This document shows, one piece after another, positions 42,091 through 50,047 of a stretch of DNA of 64,000 nucleotides. Source of the DNA: Actinopolymorpha pittospori (lineage in GTDB: Bacteria > Actinomycetota > Actinomycetes > Propionibacteriales > Actinopolymorphaceae); contig NZ_JADBEM010000001.1 of assembly GCF_014873875.1 (NCBI RefSeq), positions 1,054,001-1,118,000 on the forward strand. Reading direction: 5' to 3'. Within the stretch, counting starts at the first letter, position 1, and every line of letters starts with the position of its first letter. Under the pieces are notes generated by a model. It ran no database searches, was not told the origin of the DNA, and was given only the letters and a program-made list of their open reading frames with translations. Position numbers and translations under genes: made by a program.

Positions 42091-43266
42091 TCAGCTCAGC
42101 ATGTGCTCGATGAGGTCGGCCGCCCGCGCGGTGCCGCCCTCAGCACGCGCGTCGGACTGGAGTCGCGTCAGGCGGCTAGTGACCTCCGCATCAGTGTGCA
42201 GTTCGGTCAAGGCGGTCCGCAGGCTCTCGGCCGTGGCGTCGGCGGTGTCGATGCGGCGGGCCACACCCAGTTCGACGAGCCGATCGGCGTTCATGAACTG
42301 CTCCGCCGCCTGCGGGACGGCGATCATCGGGACACCGGACAGCAGCCCTTCACTGCAGCCGCCCATCCCGGCATGGGTGACAAAGGCATCGGCCTGCTCC
42401 AGGATCGCCCGCTGGGGCACCCACGAGTGCACCTCGACGTTGGGCGGGATGTCGCCGAGTTCCCGCACGTCGGCGTGCTTCCCGACCTGGAGTACGACAT
42501 GCCAGCCGGGCAGGTTGCCGTAGGCCGCCAGACACTGGCGGTAGAACTCCGGCTGTCGCGTGTACGCCGAACCCAGGGAGACCAGAAGAACGTTCTCGGC
42601 ATCGGCGGGACGCGTCCAGCCTTCCGCACCCCCACGCAGGTCGAAACAGGGACCGACGAACGTCACCGTCTCGGTGTCGACCTCGTCGGCGTGCGGTTGC
42701 ATCGCTTCAGGGATCAGCGCCAGCGCCCGCGCGGGCCGTCCGGAGAAGTCGTCCATGTCGGTGGTGGACGCCCCGCAGTCGGCGAGCCACTGTGCGAACT
42801 TCGCCCGGTAGGCATCAGCACCCGGCAGGTGCCACAGGTGTGCCGCCATGTCCTCGCTGTAGCTCTTCCAACCGACAAAGGTCGGGGACAGTTGCAGGAC
42901 GGGACGGTCCTGCGTCTCGGCGAGGGCGCGCGCGGCGTAGGCGCCGATGTCGTACAGGTAGAGGTCCGCGCGGTCCTGGTCGTAGGCGGCGCGCAGCTGG
43001 GGCAGAGCCTGAATCGCGTCGTCGAGGAAGAGCCCCATCGCGGCGATGGGATCCTCGGGCCAGTTGTTGTCGGCGACCGGCAGCACGGAGGTGCAGGGGA
43101 CCAGTTCAGCGCTGGTGGATGCGATCAGGTCGGTCACGGCAGGGTCGTTGGCGTACGTCACCCGATGGCCGCGGGCCACCAGCTCGCGGATGATCTCGAG
43201 GCTGGGCAGGACGTGGCTGACGGCGGGAATGCCGACCATCGCGATGTGGGCACGGCGACGAGACAT
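42091..43266 (-). CDS. Macrolide-inactivating glycosyltransferase (OleD/MgtA-like)
   Basis: A 391-residue GT1-family enzyme very like the macrolide glycosyltransferases that add glucose to macrolides and make them inactive. N-terminal HIAMVGIPAVSHVLPSLEII carries the His of the catalytic dyad. The donor-binding region reads VEVHSWVPQRAILEQADAFV, THAGMGGCSEGLLSGVPMIA, VPQAAEQFMNADRLVELGVA. In producers such enzymes give self-resistance together with a secreted deglycosylating enzyme; neither that nor a polyketide synthase is in this window, so it may be a free-standing resistance gene. ATG 43266 follows GAGTGATCGTCC. Confidence 0.85.
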   Translation of the reverse strand: MSRRRAHIAMVGIPAVSHVLPSLEIIRELVARGHRVTYANDPAVTDLIASTSAELVPCTSVLPVADNNWPEDPIAAMGLFLDDAIQALPQLRAAYDQDRADLYLYDIGAYAARALAETQDRPVLQLSPTFVGWKSYSEDMAAHLWHLPGADAYRAKFAQWLADCGASTTDMDDFSGRPARALALIPEAMQPHADEVDTETVTFVGPCFDLRGGAEGWTRPADAENVLLVSLGSAYTRQPEFYRQCLAAYGNLPGWHVVLQVGKHADVRELGDIPPNVEVHSWVPQRAILEQADAFVTHAGMGGCSEGLLSGVPMIAVPQAAEQFMNADRLVELGVARRIDTADATAESLRTALTELHTDAEVTSRLTRLQSDARAEGGTARAADLIEHMLS

Positions 43267-43483
43267 GGACGATCACTCATTTCGGGTCTACGGCGAAACA
43301 GATACAAGGAACCCGTGCGCTGACCGCCGCGAGAGGGAAGCCCTCCGGGGGGCGCACATGGGTACGCGGACGCGGACGGGAGCGTTGCCCCCGGGTCCGG
43401 GTCAGCCGTAGATCTGACAGAGCACCCCGGGACTCTAGCCCACCGCCGGTTCGCCGGGCACCTCAATTACGGCCCGCGACCGG

Positions 43484-43840
43484 TCAACCGGTTTGGATCT
43501 GCGCACGGACGGCTCGGGGCAGCTTGGCGACCACCAGCTCGTAGGAGTGGTCGATCATCCAGCCGAGCTCGCCGCTCTCGATGGAACCGTCGAGGTCGAC
43601 GGTGTTCCAGTGCCGCTTGTTCTGGTGGTAACCGGGGCGGACCGACGGGTGACGGTCCCGCAGCTCCAGGGCCAGCTCCGGGTCGCACTTGAGGTTCACG
43701 CTGGCAGGGCTGCCCTCGAGCGGGACAAGGGCGAACATGCGGCCTCCCACCTTGAACACCGCGAGGCCCTCACCGAACGGGTAGTCCTCCACGGCTCCAG
43801 GTTGGGCAGCGCAATGCGCGAGCACGTCGTCTCGCGTCAT
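43484..43840 (-). CDS. MmcQ/YjbR-family protein
   Basis: A 118-residue protein with the MmcQ/YjbR pattern: PGAVEDYPFGEGLAVFKVGG, RMFALVPLEGSPASVNLKCD, HPSVRPGYHQNKRHWNTVDL, LGWMIDHSYELVVAKLPRA. This is a CyaY-like DNA-binding fold of unknown role. Its ATG overlaps the stop of the upstream PPOX-type gene (TGATG), so the two are translationally coupled. Confidence 0.88.
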   Translation of the reverse strand: MTRDDVLAHCAAQPGAVEDYPFGEGLAVFKVGGRMFALVPLEGSPASVNLKCDPELALELRDRHPSVRPGYHQNKRHWNTVDLDGSIESGELGWMIDHSYELVVAKLPRAVRAQIQTG

Positions 43841-44289
43841 CAGCCCTGCGGGTTGGAGTAGACGCGGCGGGGAGTGATGAGGACGGCGGCTCGTCGCTCC
43901 TGCGCCATCACCCGGTCGTAGGTGTCGAAGTCCTCGTGGGTACCGCCGGCGGCGCGGAAGATGTCCCGCAGCAGCAGCCTCAACGCTTCACTGTCAACGT
44001 CGGGATGCGGGTCGTCAGGGCCGATGATCTCGACGTCACCCTCGACGGTCGCCCACTGCCAGCCCGCCCGGGCGACGATCGTGGCTCGGGGGTTCGCACG
44101 CAGGTAGTCCAGCTTGCGGGAGCCGCCGATGGCGACGAGCGCGACAACCTGTCCTTGTCGCAGTGGATGGTCGAGAACGCCGGCGTTGACCACCGACGAC
44201 TGGACACTTCCGTCGCCCCGCAACGCGCTGACCACACACAGCCCATGGTCGAGGGGTACCAGTTCAGCGAAGGCAGCAAGGTCACTCAC
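43840..44289 (-). CDS. PPOX-class F420/FMN-binding oxidoreductase-like protein
   Basis: A 149-residue split-barrel protein of the pyridoxamine-phosphate-oxidase-like superfamily, closest in pattern to F420-dependent enzymes: LDHGLCVVSALRGDGSVQSS, VVALVAIGGSRKLDYLRANP, RATIVARAGWQWATVEGDVE, ERRAAVLITPRRVYSNPQG. The R-K-L-x-x-L-R-x-N-P motif is typical. It is the first gene of a two-gene operon with the MmcQ-like gene. The reaction is not predictable. Confidence 0.8.
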   Translation of the reverse strand: MSDLAAFAELVPLDHGLCVVSALRGDGSVQSSVVNAGVLDHPLRQGQVVALVAIGGSRKLDYLRANPRATIVARAGWQWATVEGDVEIIGPDDPHPDVDSEALRLLLRDIFRAAGGTHEDFDTYDRVMAQERRAAVLITPRRVYSNPQG

Positions 44290-44439
44290 GATCGGGTACG
44301 CCTCTCCCTAGCGTCGTTGTTGGCTATGCGGCACGTGGATCCAGCCTGCACCTTCCGCACCTGGGCCAGCCAACCAACTCCCGGGAAGTCCGCCTTCGAT
44401 CGTCACGGCGCGTCGAGGCGGAGATTCGCGCTGCGCACC

Positions 44440-45048
44440 TCAGGACGTGAACTCCTTCAGAGCCTTGTCGACCTGGCGCGCGCTTGGTTCAGTGAACAGC
44501 CTCGCCTTACCGCCACCCTCCACGATCATCATCGACGGACAGATGGGAAGCTCCGCGTCGACGAGCATGGCCGATCCCACGCCCTTACCTGTGCGCGCCT
44601 CGTAGACGGTCACGTCGTAGGTCGCCGCATACATCGGAACCTTGCTGGCGTCGAAGAAGCAGGTCTCAACCTGCCTACCCACGCCGTTCCGCTCGAGACA
44701 GGCGATCAGCTGGACGGTGCTGCCCGGATTCTCCAGCGCGGGCGGCAGCTGCTGCTCACCGATCGTGCGCATGGTCAGGTGGTTGTAAGGGCCAGCGTCG
44801 CCGCTCTCCTTCTGCTTCTTGATCGCGACTTCAACCGGGTGAGGCCCTGGCCCGTCGTAGGCGGCTGCCGCCGGGAAGTATCCATGCTTGGCGCACGCGT
44901 CTGCGACGGTCGACTCGTCGGGGAGTCCCTCCATCGCCACCGGCTTCGACTGCGACCACCACGTGTAGCCGAGAACCCCGGCCACCAGGACGAGGACGAT
45001 CACGACACCCCGAACTCGCCCGGACTCGTCACGACGTGGGTGTCTCAT
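44440..45048 (-). CDS. Membrane-anchored extracytoplasmic protein of unknown function
   Basis: A 202-residue protein with a basic N-terminus (RHPRRDESGRVRG), one hydrophobic anchor (VVIVLVLVAGVLGYTWW) and an extracytoplasmic domain. The domain has four Cys residues (VADACAKHGYF, LIACLERNGVG, VETCFFDASK, ELPICPSMMIVEGGG) that probably form two disulfides. No known family is recognised. It lies 101 bp from, and divergent to, an AhpD-like gene. Confidence 0.7.
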   Translation of the reverse strand: MRHPRRDESGRVRGVVIVLVLVAGVLGYTWWSQSKPVAMEGLPDESTVADACAKHGYFPAAAAYDGPGPHPVEVAIKKQKESGDAGPYNHLTMRTIGEQQLPPALENPGSTVQLIACLERNGVGRQVETCFFDASKVPMYAATYDVTVYEARTGKGVGSAMLVDAELPICPSMMIVEGGGKARLFTEPSARQVDKALKEFTS

Positions 45049-45149
45049 GGCTCAAGCACTCCTCCCACGGCGGGCGGCGACGAACGACGGATCCAACCTA
45101 CGGCTGTCACACTTTGCCGGGCGACGGAGTCAAGGCGGTGTAAGCCACC

Positions 45150-45644
45150 ATGACCGGCGAGGAGATCACCGTGGAAGCCCGACTGAACTTTTTCGGCAAC
45201 GCCCTTGCGATGAAGGTCGCGAAGCACATCAACTCGGCAGGCGCGGTCCTGACCCAGTCGACGCTACCGGCCGCCACACAGGAACTGGTGAAGATCCGCG
45301 CCAGCCAGATCAACGGCTGCGCGCTCTGCCTCGACATGCACACCAAGGACGCCGTCCACGCCGGTGAAGACCCGGTTCGACTCGCCCTGGTCGCCGCCTG
45401 GCGCGAGGCCACGGTCTTCACCGAAGCCGAGCGCGCTGCACTCGAGCTCACCGAGCAGGGCACTCGCATCGCCGACGCAGCCGGCGGTGTCACCGACGAG
45501 GCCTGGGCCAACGCGGTCAAGCACTATGACGAGGACCAGCTCGCCGCCCTGGTATGCCTGATCGCCCTCATCAACACCTACAACCGCATCAACGTCACGC
45601 TTCAGCAGCCGGGCGGTGAGTACCAGCCCGGCCAGTTCGCATAG
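45150..45644 (+). CDS. Carboxymuconolactone decarboxylase/AhpD-like protein
   Basis: A 164-residue AhpD-fold protein with the redox-active motif NGCALCLDMHTKDA (CxxC plus His) at about 53-66, followed by the standard helical core (LVAAWREATVFTEAERAALE, FDEDQ-like HYDEDQLAALVCLIALINTY, NRINV). Such proteins reduce peroxides or act as small thiol-dependent enzymes. A second AhpD-like gene at 51469 lacks the second Cys. The start ATG is chosen at 45150, with only a weak ribosome site (GTGTAAGCC). Confidence 0.88.
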   Translation: MTGEEITVEARLNFFGNALAMKVAKHINSAGAVLTQSTLPAATQELVKIRASQINGCALCLDMHTKDAVHAGEDPVRLALVAAWREATVFTEAERAALELTEQGTRIADAAGGVTDEAWANAVKHYDEDQLAALVCLIALINTYNRINVTLQQPGGEYQPGQFA

Positions 45645-45707
45645 CTACCCCACTGCGTCAGGGGTGGGTTGGGCCACGTTCAGCAGCGCGGTCCCGCCCA
45701 CCTGGGC

Positions 45708-45747
45708 GGCGCACTCATGTCGAGCCGAGCGCTGGGAGTTGGTCGAG
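45708..45747. repeat. Left copy of a 40-bp imperfect direct repeat
   Basis: Starts GGCGCACTCAT and continues through CGAGCC-GCGCT to GTCGAGG. It matches 48561-48600 at 35 of 40 positions in the same orientation. It covers the 3' end of the TPR-like remnant. The two copies bracket the DndB-like gene and the membrane-protein gene. Confidence 0.8.
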
Positions 45748-46014
45748 GTAGTCGCGGGTGGTGCCTTCGCCTGCGAAGCGTTGGCGAAGGATGGCGGCAA
45801 GTTCGGCCGAGCACATCAGAAGCGACGGGACCGATCTCTTCGCCCCGTCGGTCAGGGCTCGGCCGCCCTGCCCCACGGCCTGCTCCAGTTCCCCCGCTCT
45901 GGCGGCGACCACTCCGAGCGTGATCCGGGCCTCCGCACGCCGCATCGGGGACCGGTCGTTCGTCGCACGGAGAACATTCCCCGACCGTACCGATGTACGG
46001 TCGGGGACAGTCAT
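45715..46014 (-). pseudogene. C-terminal fragment of an HTH/TPR regulator
   Basis: Ninety-nine codons ending in TGA give a helical tail, RSPMRRAEARITLGVVAARA, GELEQAVGQGGRALTDGAKR, SVPSLLMCSAELAAILRQR. This is the usual end of large actinobacterial helix-turn-helix proteins with tetratricopeptide repeats. The DNA-binding domain and most repeats are missing; the upstream end abuts the stop codon of the DndB-like gene. Confidence 0.65.
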
Positions 46015-46020
46015 CAGTGC

Positions 46021-47277
46021 TCAGGCAAGCCCGCGAATGCGGTGGTAGGCGTGGGACGTGCTGTCCTCAAGAGCAGTCGCCGTCTTAGACCCGTTGTCTT
46101 TTACTCCTCCAGCAAGCGAGAGCCGACCTGAAGCCGTTGCCTTACCTGCGATCCCGTCCCATGCATGAGGGTCCCTGCTCCAATTCACGGATGAGAGCAT
46201 CTGGACGAGGTCGGCGTGCGGGCGACGTGCACCAGTAGTCCACGACAGGCTCCGATGCGCGACTGCACCTAGAGAAGCAAGCACCGCAGGGGCCGCGATT
46301 ACAGTAGACGTTCGGTTTGCGAACTGACTCTGGAAAGCCTGGAAGAGCACCCCAGCAACATGGACGATCTCATCCCTAGCATCCTCTTCCTTTAACCCAG
46401 TAGGGATGGCCTCCGGAGTAACAGCGGCACTAGTCATCTCAATGCCCGCACGCCCAAACAGCGCCGTAACCACGAACGAACGCAGGGTAGATAGAGTCAT
46501 CCATTCGTCGTCCTTGGCACCCAACTGCCGCTTGTTGACCGAGACGAGAGTCTTCAACGGCACGTCAATTCGAGTCCGTGGATGCTCGACTACCACGCCC
46601 TCCATGATAGAGACAGCAATACCAGTCGCGATGTCTCGCGAATCCGAATTCAGGGCAACAGTCTTGTTCGGAATGACCCCTAGCAGGTTCCTATCATGGA
46701 AGATCTGTCGAGCAGCCGCCAGATCAATGCCGTGGTAGATCTCTACGGCGATGGTCCGGTTACTCACCTGCTCTTTCGTCATCCCGTATACCTGTGGAGC
46801 CTCGGCGAGCAGGACATGGGCGAGGTGCTGCGTCTCTGCATCCACGAGAACACCGTTGACATCGAAGGGAAGATACGCGATGACGTCCTCCCCGAACGGG
46901 CCTTGCGCAGCAACATGCTCAAGATCATTCGGAATCCACAGGGCGAACGGAGGCGTTGTCCACCCCGGGCCCAACTGACCACGGAGACCGCGAGCAATGT
47001 AGCGAGCATAGTCGCCGGCGTTCTCCCCCTTCTTCGTCCTGTTGATCATCCGCTGCACTTCGTTGCGAATTTCCGCCTGCTCACGGTCAGCCGCCGACGC
47101 GTACTGCAATGCCTTCGGGTCCTCAGCGCGGCGCGGATCCGGAACGATCCGGGACAGGCGACCCCACGGCATGGTCCCGATTGAGAGGTGCTCGTGCACC
47201 TTCATGACCCGAACAGGTTGACCTTTGTCCACTGCGATCTGCACAGGTGCCGCGGCGGCGGTCGATGCGTCTGTCAT
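46021..47277 (-). CDS. DndB/DGQHR-domain-like protein
   Basis: A 418-residue protein. The central region resembles the DndB/DGQHR superfamily: VLVDAETQHLAHVLL in place of the D-G-Q-H-R motif, then IDLAAARQIFHDRNLLGVIP and NKTVALNSDSRDIATGIAV, corresponding to the F-x-D-x-N and ...K...D-x-R-D blocks. DndB regulates phosphorothioate DNA modification in Dnd systems, but no dndA/C/D/E genes are present here. Lone DndB-like proteins occur in actinobacterial accessory regions. Base composition is lower in GC than the flanks, with ATT/ATA/AGA codons. ATG 47277 follows GGGGGGAACTACC. It is divergent from a membrane-protein gene across 412 bp. Confidence 0.7.
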   Translation of the reverse strand: MTDASTAAAAPVQIAVDKGQPVRVMKVHEHLSIGTMPWGRLSRIVPDPRRAEDPKALQYASAADREQAEIRNEVQRMINRTKKGENAGDYARYIARGLRGQLGPGWTTPPFALWIPNDLEHVAAQGPFGEDVIAYLPFDVNGVLVDAETQHLAHVLLAEAPQVYGMTKEQVSNRTIAVEIYHGIDLAAARQIFHDRNLLGVIPNKTVALNSDSRDIATGIAVSIMEGVVVEHPRTRIDVPLKTLVSVNKRQLGAKDDEWMTLSTLRSFVVTALFGRAGIEMTSAAVTPEAIPTGLKEEDARDEIVHVAGVLFQAFQSQFANRTSTVIAAPAVLASLGAVAHRSLSWTTGARRPHADLVQMLSSVNWSRDPHAWDGIAGKATASGRLSLAGGVKDNGSKTATALEDSTSHAYHRIRGLA

Positions 47278-47689
47278 GGTAGTTCCCCCCAAGATGGGCT
47301 ACATAGGAGCAACCGGATGGTTCCTGACAGCAGGAACCATAGCCCGCAGTTCGCCCATCCGCAACTAAGGGGGCAGAACTCACCCGATCCTCCCCCCGCA
47401 GTTCACCTCATCTGGCCCGCGGCACGGCTGTGGTCTTGCGCCTACATCACGCCGTAGGGCACCGGGTACCCGATCGACGAATCGGACTGACGTCCTGTCA
47501 CTGCGTGCGTGCGAGGTGTTCGACCGCCCGCGCTGCAGGACGACCCCAGCTGCCCTCTTCCAAAAGACCCGCGAGGCTTGCTTTGGGATCTGTAGCCTCC
47601 TGGTTACCGATCAAGGTCCTGGGCGTTCATGTCATCACTTCCTTCGGTCGGATGCCGTGGGCGGAAGCTGACTCGTGAGGAGCCGTGAC
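47278..47689. promoter_or_regulatory. Divergent spacer of the DndB-like island
   Basis: 412 bp between the start codons of the two island genes, containing their ribosome sites at the edges (GGGGGGAAC and GAGGAG). No gene or strong repeat was found; it should hold both promoters. Confidence 0.4.
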
Positions 47690-48526
47690 GTGACGACACC
47701 CACCAAGCGATCTGCCCAGTCCATGGTCAGACCGGCCCTGCAGGGCGCACTCGGCGTGGCATCCTTCGGCGCCGGCGTGGCCGCAGTCTTCATGACCGAC
47801 AACGGTGGAGGAGCGGTAACCCTGCTGCTAGTGGGCAGCGTGCTCCTGTTCCTACTCCTGACGGACCTGGACATCAGGACCATGGAGTGGGGTGGAGCCA
47901 AGCTCACGCTGAGCCGAAAGGCGTCCGAATTGAACGCCAGGGCCGACGAAGCGGCTAGCCGCGGCGATCTGGTTCAGGCGAAGCACCTCCGCGAGCGTGC
48001 ACAGGACCTACTCGAGGCCATGCGTCCGACGGCCTCGCTATACGGGACGATCCGCGAATCCATATCCCCCGGGCCTGAACGCACGCGGCTACTGGAGCAG
48101 GTTGCGGCGGATGCTCGCCAAGAGGCGGCGACGCGAACCTTCGAGAAGGAAGACGTACGTCAGCGACTCCTCGGGACCGCCGAAGGCGAGCGCATCACCG
48201 CACTCGCGATCATGCAGGAACGGCCAGAACTGCGTGACTTCGACGCGGTACTCGCCACCATCGACAAGTCCCGTAGCGCCTTCGAGCTGTACCACGCCCT
48301 GGATCTTGCCTCGATGATGCTCGGCGACCTCAGCCCGGATCAGCAGAAGAAGTTGCTCGAGGCCATTGATCGAGGAAGGTCTGGTGGCTTCATCCTTCAG
48401 GGCACGGACCGGTGGAGTCTAAGCGACACCATCCGCACGAGGCTGGCGCCATCGCGAGAGCGGACAGACGAGGCCGACTCGAACGGTAGGACCGTCGCGC
48501 GCGGTGACGGCCGTCCAGCTTCGTAG
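47690..48526 (+). CDS. Membrane-anchored protein of unknown function in the DndB-like island
   Basis: A 278-residue protein. Two N-terminal hydrophobic segments (ALGVASFGAGVAAVFM and TLLLVGSVLLFLLLT) are followed by a long cytoplasmic helical region (LSRKASELNARADEAASRGD, LVQAKHLRERAQDLLEAMRP). A compact C-terminal domain reads ERITALAIMQERPELRDFDA, ELYHALDLASMMLGDLSPDQ, FILQGTDRWSLSDTIRTRL. The layout, short membrane anchor plus coiled coil plus cytosolic domain, is that of many anchored effectors, but no known effector motif is visible. GTG 47690 follows GAGGAG at 7 bases; a GTG at 47675 is an alternative. Confidence 0.65.
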   Translation: MTTPTKRSAQSMVRPALQGALGVASFGAGVAAVFMTDNGGGAVTLLLVGSVLLFLLLTDLDIRTMEWGGAKLTLSRKASELNARADEAASRGDLVQAKHLRERAQDLLEAMRPTASLYGTIRESISPGPERTRLLEQVAADARQEAATRTFEKEDVRQRLLGTAEGERITALAIMQERPELRDFDAVLATIDKSRSAFELYHALDLASMMLGDLSPDQQKKLLEAIDRGRSGGFILQGTDRWSLSDTIRTRLAPSRERTDEADSNGRTVARGDGRPAS

Positions 48527-48560
48527 CTTGGTCCGAGCGCCTATACCCGGCCTGGCGGGA

Positions 48561-48600
48561 GGCGCACTCATCTCGAGCCGCGCGCTCGGGGTTCGTCGAG
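48561..48600. repeat. Right copy of the 40-bp imperfect direct repeat
   Basis: Matches 45708-45747 at 35 of 40 positions, same orientation (GGCGCACTCAT-TCGAGCCG-GCGCT...GTCGAGG). It lies 35 bp after the membrane-protein gene. Read on the minus strand it resembles the last codons of the TPR-like remnant. Confidence 0.8.
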
Positions 48601-48725
48601 GACTGAGTCGGAGGGGACCCACCGTGTCGCCGCTTGACCAAGGCGTACGGCAGACGGTGATTCTGCGGTTCGAGGTGCTTTTCTCCTACGCCCGCCCCGA
48701 GCAGCAGGCTCCTCTTCTGATCCCT

Positions 48726-50030
48726 TCAGCCTCCCACCGGAAAGTTCGATCGAAGGAGGTTGTGTGGGTCGCGTCGGCGCTTGACGCTACGCAGGCGGGC
48801 GAGCGTGGCGGGGGTGAAGGCGTCGGCCAGGGTCTCGGTCGGGTTGAGGAAGGTGAGGGGCTTGCGTCCACTGACGGGAAGACTGTCGGCGAGGGCGCGC
48901 TGCTTGGCGGTGACTGCGTCGGCGGTCGCCGGGTCGCTGGGGACGCCGAACAGATAGAGCGCGTAGGGCTCGCTCAGCGGGCCGTGCGGGCTGTCGGACG
49001 GGCGGGTGAACGCGCCGCCCAGGTGCCGGATCTGCGCGCTCAGTAGCGGGGCGATCGGCTCAGCCAGCAGAGTCTTGACCGTGGCGTCGTCCAGGTCTGT
49101 GAGCAGCTCGCAGCGCGACATGCCCGGCCCAGGGTCGGTCGGTTCCGCGGTGATGGATCCGAGCTCGGCGACCGACATGGTCCGCCTGCTGTCAGACAGC
49201 GGCCGGGGCAGGTCCTCCAAGGGGCTCAGCAGGTCACGCGCCTCGCAGGCATCGCCGAGGTAGGTGGCGTCCACGGCGACCATGGGGTCGGAGCCGGGGA
49301 AGTGCAGCAGGTCCATCCAAACGGTCAGCTCGTCGGGCGCGGTGGTGGTGATCTGCCGGTAGGCCTCCATCACGTACGGGGCGTGCAGGGCGTCCCACAG
49401 CATCCGCCCGCCGAACAGGCGACGTGCGGGATGCAGGGAGACTTCCAGGTTGGTGACGATGGCGTAGTCGCCGCCACCACCGCGCAGGGCCCAGAACAGG
49501 TCGGGGTCGGTGTCGGCGGTGACGTGCCGCTGCCGGGCCTCGGCGTCGACGATGTCGAAGGCTGTGACGCTGTCGGCGACCCAGCCGTATGTGCGGCCGA
49601 ACCAACTCAGGCCACCGCCGAGGGCGACGCCGGTGACACTGACGACCGGTGAACTGCCGGGCAGGCCGGTCAGTCCGTACGGTGCGGCGGCGGCCTGGAC
49701 TGCGCCGGTGGGCACGCCTGCGCCGATGCGGGCACGGCAACCGTCCGGGTCGATCTGGAGGGTGTCCATCCGGCCGGTGCGCAGCAGGATGGCGCCGTTG
49801 GTGCGGCCGGTGGCTCCGTGCCCGTTCGGCTGGGTGGCGATGCCGAGCCCGGCGGAGCGGCTGTAGCGGACCAGCGCGGCGACGTCGTCGGCGTCGGCAG
49901 CCTCGACGACGGCCGCCACCGGTTGCTCCACGGCCAGGTTCCAAGGGCGGTGGGCCGCGTCGAAGCCGGTGTCTTCCGGCAACAGGACCCGACCCCGGAC
50001 GACGGAGCGCAGCGTGTGCAATGCGTTCAT
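48726..50030 (-). CDS. FAD-linked oxidoreductase, berberine-bridge-enzyme type
   Basis: A 434-residue PCMH-type flavoenzyme. The FAD domain has PVAAVVEAADADDVAALVRY, ATQPNGHGATGRTNGAILLR (FAD-linking His in NGHG) and GVALGGGLSWFGRTYGWVAD; a substrate domain follows. The C-terminal BBE motif reads RLRSVKRRRDPHNLLRSNFP. The second FAD-linking Cys of bicovalent members is replaced (LSWFGR), so attachment is probably through one His. Such enzymes oxidise sugars or secondary metabolites. It is the last gene of the AhpD-like/MFS/oxidoreductase operon, 17 bp after the transporter. Confidence 0.88.
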   Translation of the reverse strand: MNALHTLRSVVRGRVLLPEDTGFDAAHRPWNLAVEQPVAAVVEAADADDVAALVRYSRSAGLGIATQPNGHGATGRTNGAILLRTGRMDTLQIDPDGCRARIGAGVPTGAVQAAAAPYGLTGLPGSSPVVSVTGVALGGGLSWFGRTYGWVADSVTAFDIVDAEARQRHVTADTDPDLFWALRGGGGDYAIVTNLEVSLHPARRLFGGRMLWDALHAPYVMEAYRQITTTAPDELTVWMDLLHFPGSDPMVAVDATYLGDACEARDLLSPLEDLPRPLSDSRRTMSVAELGSITAEPTDPGPGMSRCELLTDLDDATVKTLLAEPIAPLLSAQIRHLGGAFTRPSDSPHGPLSEPYALYLFGVPSDPATADAVTAKQRALADSLPVSGRKPLTFLNPTETLADAFTPATLARLRSVKRRRDPHNLLRSNFPVGG

Positions 50031-50047
50031 GATCTCTTCTTTCGGTG

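Noticed and set aside
42091..43266. Evidence of a macrolide biosynthetic cluster
   Set aside because: No polyketide synthase or sugar-biosynthesis genes are in the window; a lone glycosyltransferase is not enough.
46021..48526. A complete Dnd phosphorothioation system
   Set aside because: Only a DndB-like protein is present; no cysteine desulfurase, DndC, DndD or DndE gene was found.
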